Source: Desulfobacteraceae bacterium
GTDB lineage: Bacteria; Desulfobacterota; Desulfobacteria; Desulfobacterales; UBA11574
Assembly: GCA_013203195.1 (NCBI GenBank)
Contig: JABMQM010000141.1
Location: 1-5,233 of the forward strand
Direction: 5' to 3'
DNA length: 5,233 bases
Position numbers and translations under genes: made by a program
The notes under the pieces: generated by a model
The model's database searches: none
The model's input: the letters and a program-made list of their open reading frames with translations, nothing else
What the model was told of the DNA's origin: nothing
Part shown: positions 1 through 4,114 of the stretch, piece by piece
Position numbering within the stretch: position 1 is the stretch's first letter
Layout: the number at the start of each line of letters is the position of its first letter

Positions 1-12
1 TCATTTTATCTC

Positions 13-77
13 ACCTCGTTGGTTAGGTTTATGTCTGTTGTTTTGATATATTATATCACCCAACCAACGGGGTTTTT
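13..77 (+). terminator. Long imperfect hairpin with T-run, probable terminator of a + gene left of the window
   Basis: Bases 13-28 pair with 58-73 over 16 positions, with one A/C mismatch (25/61) and one G-T pair (16/70). The right arm runs straight into TTTTT (73-77). The 29-nt interval contains a second palindrome, GATATA (45-50) and TATATC (52-57), so the RNA could fold as one extended hairpin. This is the usual layout of an intrinsic terminator read on the + strand, although the large loop is atypical. The same arms flank a promoter-like sequence on the other strand, so an operator is the alternative reading. Confidence 0.5.
50..58 (-). promoter_or_regulatory. Extended -10 promoter directed leftward, with possible start codon at the window edge
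   Basis: Read on the minus strand, 58-50 is TGATATAAT, a perfect TATAAT with the TGn extension of an extended -10 element. A poor -35 match (TTGAAA, 80-75) is 19 nt away, which matters less for extended -10 promoters. Downstream on the same strand, GAGGTGAG (17-10) precedes an ATG at positions 4-2, a plausible ribosome site and start of a gene leaving the window on the left. Only four bases of that gene are visible, so it cannot be identified or confirmed. The GTTGGTT/AACCAAC arms on either side of the -10 could be operator half-sites. Confidence 0.4.
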
Positions 78-90
78 CAATCTTTTTACC

Positions 91-375
91 TAATCAAATT
101 TGCTGCCAATAGCGGTTTTAGGGATAACAGTCGTTTCCAACAGCCTCCTCCTGTACAGGGCCAGGATAGGTTAGCATAAAAGCAGTCGTTTCTATTAAAC
201 CTATATAATAGCCCAGGCCCTTCCATCTGAATAGATATGAGGTGAAGAAAATGGAGAACAAACAGGAGAAATGGGGTAGAGACCTTGGTCATGTTGATCA
301 CCGCCGATAACCCCAGTCTAAGAAAATTAGTTTTGTCACATGAGGCCAATCCAGGAAACTGAAAGGAGAAGTATC
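91..375 (+). promoter_or_regulatory. Leader region of the superoxide reductase gene: -10 box, direct repeats, long 5' leader
   Basis: No convincing gene is seen in this stretch. A perfect TATAAT lies at 204-209. The sequence 17 bp upstream (AGCAGT, 181-186) is a poor -35, which suggests activator dependence if this is a promoter. The 10-mer CAGTCGTTTC occurs at 128-137 and again at 183-192, 55 bp apart, the second copy lying over the -35 region. Transcription from here would leave a leader of about 160 nt containing a possible 19-codon peptide. An 87-codon minus-strand frame across the region shows no recognisable protein features and was not called. Confidence 0.35.
251..310 (+). CDS. Possible 19-residue leader peptide
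   Basis: An ATG at 251 is preceded by AGGTGA (240-245) at suitable spacing and opens a 19-codon frame ending in TAA at 308. The peptide is charged and ends in HVDHRR. It lies between the putative -10 box and the superoxide reductase gene. It has no recognised family, and the codons show no run typical of an attenuator. It may be chance or the remnant of a gene. Confidence 0.2.
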   Translation: MENKQEKWGRDLGHVDHRR

Positions 376-786
376 ATGAAAGGCAGAAGAAGTTTTTTGA
401 AAAAATCAGTCCTTATGGCTGCGGGTATGGTGATTGGCAAAAATACAAATGCCTTTGCTTCATCAGCAGGATTCCCTCCGGGCATTGTTTATACAAAGAA
501 GAATCCTGGTAAATGGGCCAAGAAGGTGGAGAGTCACGCTCCGAAAGTCAATGTGGAGGGGAAAAAGATAACGATAACTACCAAACATCCCATGTCTGAG
601 AAACACTATATTGTACGCCATACCCTGGTGTCATCAGATGGGAAAGTGCTTGGATCGAAGACATTCTACCCTTCTGACAAGAAGGCCATTTCGACCTACG
701 AATTCCCATCCAACCACGGACCTAAGTTGTATGTAACAAGCTTTTGCAATCTCCATGATTTTTGGGTTACAGAATTTGGTATTTAA
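376..786 (+). CDS. Tat-exported superoxide reductase (desulfoferrodoxin/neelaredoxin family, 1Fe type)
   Basis: The 136-residue product should reduce superoxide to hydrogen peroxide without releasing O2, the way anaerobes detoxify it. All five ligands expected for the square-pyramidal Fe(His)4(Cys) site can be placed: His54, His71, His77, Cys124 and His127, the last two in a C-N-L-H motif. There is no N-terminal rubredoxin-like Dx domain (no Cys cluster), so this is the one-iron class. The N-terminus has a twin-arginine motif (GRRSFLK, residues 3-9) and a hydrophobic stretch to about residue 20, then an A-F-A region near 26-28, predicting export of the folded protein to the periplasm. The catalytic-loop Glu is present (Glu52), but the usual following Lys is Ser53. 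The start at 376 is chosen because AAAGGAG (362-368) lies 7 nt upstream; the in-frame ATG at 340 has no such site and would bury the Tat motif. Confidence 0.9.
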   Translation: MKGRRSFLKKSVLMAAGMVIGKNTNAFASSAGFPPGIVYTKKNPGKWAKKVESHAPKVNVEGKKITITTKHPMSEKHYIVRHTLVSSDGKVLGSKTFYPSDKKAISTYEFPSNHGPKLYVTSFCNLHDFWVTEFGI

Positions 787-800
787 AAGGAGGTAGTTTT

Positions 801-866
801 ATGAAGGAACTGAAGATCGGTTGCGGAAAGCCGACCGGGTCAAAGGTCGGGGACAACGGTTCGTAG
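801..866 (+). CDS. 21-codon minicistron overlapping the next gene (possible translational coupler or frameshifted 5' end)
   Basis: The best ribosome binding site in this half of the window, AAAAGGAGGT (785-794), lies 6 nt before this ATG, right after the superoxide reductase stop. The frame codes 21 residues, beginning MKELKIGCGKPTG, and stops at TAG 864-866, which overlaps a GTG of the following gene as TAGTG. Either it is a small translated cistron that couples ribosomes into the next gene, or a base has been lost and this ATG is the old start of that gene: a -1 shift near 812-818 would join them as MKEL..DRLRKADR. The peptide resembles no family I recognise. Confidence 0.45.
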   Translation: MKELKIGCGKPTGSKVGDNGS

Positions 867-1570
867 TGGCAACATCAAAACTAAGAGGCGGCGACCTAAA
901 ACAGAGGGCTTTCGAACTGCTGAAATCAGCGGATTTTGAACAGGCATTGGAGGAATTATGCCGTCTTCCTGCTCGCCAGGTGATCAATCCTCTTTTTTCC
1001 TTCCTTTATAACAATGATGAGCAGATAAGATGGCGCACTGTGTCTGCCATGGGCGCGGTTGTGGCAAACCTTGCTGACAAAGATATGGAAGAGGCTAGGG
1101 TAATCATGCGCCGGCTTATGTGGAACTTGAACGATGAATCCGGTGGTATTGGCTGGGGATCTCCAGAGGCCATGGGGGAGATATTGGCCTGCCATGAGGG
1201 ACTTGCAAAGGAATATGCTAAGATTTTTATGTCTTATACGATGGAAGAGGGTAACTACCTGGAACATGAAATTTTACAACGCGGTCTCCTCTGGGGGATT
1301 GGAAGGCTTTCACAAGTCAGGCCTAAGCTTGTAAAAGATGCAGCTACTTACCTCATACCATATTTAAAGTCCCCTGATGATACTGTGAGAGGGCTTGCAG
1401 CCTGGATCATGGGATTGCTTCGGGCAGAGGAGGCCCGTCCAGAACTTGAGCAACTTACAGAGGATGAGACAGAGGTTCAGATGTATATAGACCGCAGACT
1501 TACCAAACGCCGTGTGAAAAAGTTAGTAGATGAAGCACTCGAAAGACTGCCAGTTCAAGAGTTAAGTTAA
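866..1570 (+). CDS. DVU0298-family HEAT-repeat-like protein
   Basis: The protein (234 residues from GTG 866) is almost entirely helical with HEAT-like repeats, and I recognise it as the conserved family named after DVU0298 of Desulfovibrio vulgaris. Typical blocks are the LPARQVINPLFSFLY segment, RWRTVSAMGAVVA, RRLMWNLNDESGGIGWG followed by PEAMGEI, RGLLWGIGRLSQVRP and VRGLAAWIMGLL. HEAT folds usually bind proteins; the biochemical role of this family is not known to me. It has no signal peptide or membrane segment, so it is probably cytoplasmic. The frame is also open from TTG 821, giving a 249-residue version, but neither start has a strong ribosome site of its own. GTG 866 is preferred because its TAGTG overlap suggests coupling and because family members, as I recall them, start only a few residues before the LKQRAFELL helix. 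It probably shares a transcript with the superoxide reductase gene. Confidence 0.75.
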   Translation: MATSKLRGGDLKQRAFELLKSADFEQALEELCRLPARQVINPLFSFLYNNDEQIRWRTVSAMGAVVANLADKDMEEARVIMRRLMWNLNDESGGIGWGSPEAMGEILACHEGLAKEYAKIFMSYTMEEGNYLEHEILQRGLLWGIGRLSQVRPKLVKDAATYLIPYLKSPDDTVRGLAAWIMGLLRAEEARPELEQLTEDETEVQMYIDRRLTKRRVKKLVDEALERLPVQELS

Positions 1571-1637
1571 AGGGTCACCCTTGACGCCTCAGATCTCCCC
1601 GATGATGCGGGATCTTGCGAGCAGGACCCTCTACTTT
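1570..1637 (+). terminator. Structured terminator-like hairpin after the HEAT-like gene
   Basis: Directly after the stop codon, AGGGTC (1571-1576) can pair with GACCCT (1625-1630). Within this, CTC/GAG (1588-1590/1619-1621), AGATC/GATCT (1591-1595/1611-1615) and CCG/CGG (1599-1601/1608-1610) close on an ATGATG loop, forming one long interrupted hairpin. A short T-run (1634-1637) follows after four bases, which is weak for an intrinsic terminator. The left end also contains a 13-bp palindrome (AAGGGT-C-ACCCTT, 1570-1582) that competes with the outer stem. A terminator is likeliest, since a new promoter follows. Confidence 0.45.
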
Positions 1638-1662
1638 TGCAACATTAGGATTATCTCAATAT

Positions 1663-1690
1663 TTGACAAATAAGTATTAGTGTATATTGT
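1663..1690 (+). promoter_or_regulatory. Candidate sigma-70 promoter of the selenoprotein gene
   Basis: A perfect -35 TTGACA (1663-1668) is followed after 16 nt by TATTGT (1685-1690), a 4/6 match to the -10 consensus; TATATT (1683-1688) is a better hexamer but at only 14 nt. Transcription would start near 1697 and give a short leader of about 35 nt. A small palindrome, TTGTACAA (1687-1694), overlaps the -10 region and could bind a regulator, but no known operator is recognised. Confidence 0.45.
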
Positions 1691-1731
1691 ACAAGCAGTG
1701 TTTAAAAAATAAATTTAGTGAGGAGACAGAC

Positions 1732-2046
1732 ATGTTTGAAGTTACGGTAAAGGCGAGCGAAAAGATCAAAGAAATTTTAAAGGACAGGGAAGACATCCCG
1801 AGCATCAGGATAGTATTTTCCGAGGGAGGTTGAGCTGGGCCCTCTCTGGGCATGGCTCTGGATGAGCCAGGAGATAAAGATGAAGTGTTTGATGACAGAG
1901 ACCTTACATATATCATCGAAAAAGGATTGTATGAAAAAATTAAACCCGTAAAGGTGGATTATGTTGATTCATTCATGGGTGCCGGATTTAATATTTCCTC
2001 CGGCCCTACCATGGGTGCATCGTGCGGAAGTTCCTGTAGCTGTTAA
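1732..2046 (+). CDS. HesB/IscA-like selenoprotein (in-frame TGA at 1831-1833 read as selenocysteine)
   Basis: Read through the single TGA, this frame gives a 104-residue A-type Fe-S carrier/scaffold-like protein. The ATG follows AGGAG (1721-1725) by 6 nt. TGA is codon 34, in the context EGG-U-AGPSLGMALDEP. This aligns with the first conserved cysteine of IscA/HesB proteins (Cys35 in E. coli IscA), so Sec replaces a cluster-ligating Cys. The tail, CGSSCSC (Cys98, 102, 104), replaces the classical CGCG-type motif. HesB-like selenoproteins with this tail are known from Geobacter and other Desulfobacterota. A stem-loop fitting a bacterial SECIS lies just downstream. Sequence before and after TGA is uniformly protein-like in one frame, which argues against a pseudogene. 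It is expected to be cytoplasmic and to bind or transfer Fe-S clusters; its precise clients are unknown. selA, selB, selC and selD must be elsewhere. A conventional caller would keep only the fragment starting at ATG 1852. Confidence 0.88.
1853..1869 (+). promoter_or_regulatory. Bacterial SECIS element
   Basis: TGGCTC (1853-1858) and GAGCCA (1864-1869) form a perfect 6-bp stem with a five-base loop, TGGAT, carrying GG at 1860-1861. The apical GG lies 26 nt after the TGA, inside the 16-37 nt range usual for bacterial SECIS elements, and the small G-containing loop matches the SelB-binding pattern. The element is within the coding sequence, as bacterial SECIS must be. Confidence 0.75.
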
Positions 2047-2076
2047 TCACCAAATTCTTTTTAGCCACTATTCTGT

Positions 2077-2256
2077 TAAAAGTAAAAGGGGACGTTGGTT
2101 CCAAAAGGATTTAAAAAACAGATTTTATCTTAAAGATGCTGTATATTTTGGCCACGATGAAAGACTTATTAAATTCTACTCTTGCTTTGAAAAAAAGTAT
2201 GACTTGATTATCAAGATGGGAAGTCGTTTTGGAACCAACGTCCCCTTTTACCTTTA
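2077..2256. mobile_element. MITE-like element with 30-bp inverted ends
   Basis: A perfect 25-bp inverted repeat (2082-2106 against 2227-2251; the left arm begins GTAAAAGGGGACGTTGG) extends outward by four more pairs after one mismatch, giving 29 of 30 matches over 2077-2106 and 2227-2256. The AT-rich core of about 120 bp has no credible transposase frame. Ends beginning with a GGGGACGTT-type motif resemble intergenic repeats I associate with Desulfobacterota genomes, but the family was not checked. It sits between two convergent genes, and its right end contains the TAA stop codon (2256-2254) of the minus-strand neighbour. No clear target duplication is visible. Transcribed, it would form a long-stem hairpin and could help end both transcripts. 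Confidence 0.7.
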
Positions 2257-3075
2257 TGAAACGTGACAACTCTTGATGATGAAGCCGCCCGACTTCTCTT
2301 CACGTTCCAGTTCAAGGATCCCGTGTGCTTCCGCCTCCTCCAGTAGCTGGCCGAAAGACCGGAAGCCGTAGTAGGATTCGCTGAAGCCAGGTTTGCGACG
2401 CTTCAGGGTCTGCTTGATCATGGAACCCCAGATCTTCTCCCCCTCCCCGCGTTCTTCAACCAAAGCCTCGTAGGTCTCGACAATCAGATCCCATGCCTCC
2501 TGCTTCTTATCTCCGGCGGGCTTGGCGGCTTTGGCAGTCAAGCCCCGTGCCGGCTTGCGGCTCACCTCTCTGCCGGCAGCCTTTTTGCGGGGTGGCTGAC
2601 GGCGTACGAGGTCGTCGTAATAGATAAACTCATCGCAGTTTGCGATCAACAAATCCGACGTCGAATTCTTGACGCCAACACCGATTACGATTTTGTTGTT
2701 CTCCCGTAGCTTGCTAACGAGCGGGGAGAAATCAGAGTCACCACTGATGATGACGAAGGTGTCCACGTGTTCTTTCGTGTAACAAAGGTCGAGGGCGTCT
2801 ACAACCATGCGAATATCGGCGGAGTTCTTGCCCGACTGGCGTACGTGAGGAATCTCGATCAACTCAAAGGACGCTTCGTGCATCGCTGACTTGAATTCTT
2901 TGTAGCGGGCCCAGTCGCAGTAAGCCTTCTTGACCACGATATTCCCTTTGAGCAGGAGCCGCTCGATCACCTTGTTAATGTCGAATTGGGCGTAGTTTGC
3001 GTCGCGAACGCCCAAAGCGATGTTCTCGAAGTCGCAGAAAAGGGCCATGTTCTTAGTCTCAGCCCGATATGTCAT
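2254..3075 (-). CDS. NYN (PIN-like) domain protein with C-terminal OST-HTH/LOTUS domain
   Basis: The 273-residue protein has an N-terminal NYN domain of the LabA/DUF88 type (about residues 9-157), a PIN-like fold found in RNases. The acidic metal-site residues are visible: Asp15 in CDFEN, Asp87 in NSADIRMVVDALD, and Asp113 and Asp115 in ISGDSDFSPLV. A basic Ala/Lys/Arg linker (about 158-195) leads to an OST-HTH/LOTUS domain (about 196-268; GSMIKQTLKRRKPGFSES and FGQLLEEAE), a module that binds RNA or helicases. Activity on RNA is therefore likely, but the substrate is unknown. The start at 3075 follows GGAGGA by 8 nt; Met10 at 3048 is an alternative with no such site. The third codon positions are clearly richer in G/C than in flanking genes, suggesting a different history. 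Its stop codon lies in the inverted end of the adjacent MITE-like element, so the last residues may not be ancestral. Confidence 0.88.
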   Translation of the reverse strand: MTYRAETKNMALFCDFENIALGVRDANYAQFDINKVIERLLLKGNIVVKKAYCDWARYKEFKSAMHEASFELIEIPHVRQSGKNSADIRMVVDALDLCYTKEHVDTFVIISGDSDFSPLVSKLRENNKIVIGVGVKNSTSDLLIANCDEFIYYDDLVRRQPPRKKAAGREVSRKPARGLTAKAAKPAGDKKQEAWDLIVETYEALVEERGEGEKIWGSMIKQTLKRRKPGFSESYYGFRSFGQLLEEAEAHGILELEREEKSGGFIIKSCHVS

Positions 3076-3200
3076 GGCATGAATCCTCCAGCAAATGGTT
3101 CTCGTGCTCAGGTTTCCTGAAAATCATCGTACCCGGTGTCATTGGATTACCCGTGGAAGCAGATGCCTCATTATCTGTATCGATTCGCCGCATCGACCAT

Positions 3201-3326
3201 GATCACCGTCTTCAGATCCGCCTTTCAAACGAGCACGGAACGTGACTCACCACAAAACCTTCACCAAAAGCAACCAAGCCCAAATACGCACGCGGGTCTG
3301 AAGTTCGGTGGATCAAATTGTTAGAC
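3201..3326. repeat. Imperfect bulged palindrome ending in an attC-like core site
   Basis: The left arm GATCACCGTCTTCAGATCC (3201-3219) is matched by a right arm at 3294-3314 (GGGTCTGAAG, TT, CGGTGGATC) with a few unpaired bases, as in the bulged arms of integron attC sites. The right arm continues as AAATT then GTTAGAC (3320-3326), which fits the attC core GTTRRRY and resembles the ends of known attC sites. The partner motif RYYYAAC is not found at the left (around 3189-3200), so it is a degraded site, a half-site or a coincidence. The rest of the 293-bp spacer 3076-3368 holds no supported gene. Confidence 0.3.
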
Positions 3327-3368
3327 GAAATGTTATAGGATTGTATTCTATCTGTTGTATGCCGATGA

Positions 3369-3680
3369 CTAATAACGACCGCCACCACCTCGTCCTCCCC
3401 TGTCACCACCTCGTCCCCCTCCACCACGACGACTTTCGGTGCGAGGGCGAGCCTCATTCACGTTAAGCGTTCTTCCTTTTAAGTCTTTGCCATTTAGCTC
3501 ATCGATTGCAGACTTCGCTTCAGCTTTAGAGGGCATCTCAACGAATCCAAATCCTTTTGATTTACCACTAAATTTGTCTTTTATAATATTGACGGACTCA
3601 ATCTGACCGAATTGTTCGAAAGCCAGCCGCAAATCCTCTTCGGTAGCCTCATACGACAAATTTCCTACATAGATATTCAT
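3369..3680 (-). CDS. Small RRM RNA-binding protein with RGG tail
   Basis: The protein has 103 residues and a single RNA recognition motif. RNP2 is IYVGNL (residues 3-8) and RNP1 is KGFGFVEM (42-49), with RNA-stacking aromatics at Tyr4, Phe44 and Phe46. The RRM ends near residue 78 and is followed by a Gly/Arg tail (84-102) with RGG-like repeats, an unstructured RNA-binding extension. Bacterial members of this family are best known from cyanobacteria, where several are cold-induced; they also occur in Proteobacteria and Desulfobacterota. It should bind single-stranded RNA in the cytoplasm, with unknown targets. AAGGAGAT lies at a good distance before ATG 3680. It has the same direction as the NYN-LOTUS gene, but 293 bp separate them, so they are probably separate transcripts. 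Confidence 0.92.
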   Translation of the reverse strand: MNIYVGNLSYEATEEDLRLAFEQFGQIESVNIIKDKFSGKSKGFGFVEMPSKAEAKSAIDELNGKDLKGRTLNVNEARPRTESRRGGGGRGGDRGGRGGGGRY

Positions 3681-3704
3681 TCTGATCTCCTTTTTATTTT
3701 AACA

Positions 3705-3734
3705 TTGATACTGGAATTTCACCTAACATTGCAA
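3705..3734 (-). promoter_or_regulatory. Weak candidate promoter for the RRM gene
   Basis: On the minus strand, TTGCAA (3734-3729) and TATCAA (3710-3705) are separated by 18 nt and end 25 bp before the start codon. Both hexamers match consensus at only four positions, so this is a weak call made mainly because the position fits. Confidence 0.2.
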
Positions 3735-3883
3735 ATATCTAGAATCCTTTTCCTCATATCAGCTTCATAGCAGGTATAACCGATCCCCACCGTCCAACCC
3801 AAAGCATAATTCGTATTCGGTTGATGGAATTTATGCAATGGCGGGGTTTGTTTGAATATAAATCGACTACCCACGTCGGTAAG
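3719..3883 (-). pseudogene. Possible coding remnant, 54 codons, no clear start
   Basis: A minus-strand frame open between stops at 3886-3884 and 3721-3719 reads like a protein C-terminus, including NTNYALGWTVGIGYTCYEAD followed by a basic RKRILDIC end. It has no ATG before the middle and no ribosome site, only a GTG at 3874. I do not recognise the family. It begins next to the inverted-repeat structure at 3893-3980, so it could be the tail of a gene broken by that element, or chance. Confidence 0.2.
3785..3846. repeat. Two-part imperfect hairpin
   Basis: CCCCACC (3785-3791) pairs with GGCGGGG (3840-3846) with one mismatch. Inside, GCATAATTC (3804-3812) pairs with GAATTTATGC (3827-3836) with one bulged base, leaving a 14-nt loop. 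It lies within the possible coding remnant, so only one of the two interpretations may be meaningful. Confidence 0.3.
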
Positions 3884-3892
3884 TTATTTTCT

Positions 3893-3980
3893 GGCAGGGA
3901 CGAACTGTAGTTCTCGCTACATACGAATAAAACTCAATCACCATTGGATAGAGTTGAATAAAAATCAGCCCGTCCCTGTC
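3893..3980. repeat. 88-bp inverted repeat able to fold as a three-way junction
   Basis: GGCAGGGACG (3893-3902) pairs with CGTCCCTGTC (3971-3980), nine Watson-Crick pairs plus one G-U. The interior holds two hairpins: GTAG/CTAC (3907-3910/3917-3920), and AACTC/GAGTT (3930-3934/3951-3955) extended by ATC/GAT after an A-A mismatch. GAACT/AGTTC (3902-3906/3909-3913) is an alternative pairing. It may be a small palindromic repeat of the REP/MITE kind or a structured RNA. The remaining bases from 3981 to 4114 are AT-rich, and I see nothing further supported there. Confidence 0.4.
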
Positions 3981-4114
3981 GCAATATTAATATAGTGCAT
4001 CATAACAATCCCAAATTGTCAAATTTTAATCGAGAAATTCCCTAATTCTTTCAATTCGTATAGCATAACATGAACGCAACTTTCTTTTAACTAATATTGG
4101 TTGATAATCCAAAT

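Noticed and set aside
86..349. 87-codon minus-strand frame upstream of the superoxide reductase gene
   Set aside because: No ribosome site, no recognised domain, and it covers a plausible leader with -10 box and repeats; the hydrophobic patch alone is not enough.
340..375. Upstream ATG as start of the superoxide reductase
   Set aside because: No Shine-Dalgarno sequence before it, and it would put 12 charged residues before the Tat motif, while ATG 376 has AAAGGAG at 7 nt.
956..1267. Minus-strand frame opposite the HEAT-like gene, and the similar ones at 799-987 and 1677-1916
   Set aside because: They are antisense shadows of conserved + strand coding sequence.
1831..1833. TGA as a nonsense mutation making the HesB-like gene a pseudogene
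   Set aside because: The frame is intact on both sides, the TGA falls exactly at the conserved Cys position, and a SECIS-like hairpin follows at the correct distance.
1961..2266. 101-codon + strand frame covering the 3' end of the selenoprotein gene and the inverted-repeat element
   Set aside because: It overlaps the selenoprotein in another frame and then runs through AT-rich repeat sequence; the product has no recognisable domain and no ribosome site.
3136..3324. 62-codon + strand frame between the NYN and RRM genes
   Set aside because: It starts with GTG without a ribosome site, spans the bulged palindrome and resembles no family.
3212..3457. Minus-strand 81-codon frame overlapping the RRM gene tail
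   Set aside because: Its Val/Glu-rich start is the Gly/Arg tail of the RRM protein read in another frame; the rest is intergenic repeat.
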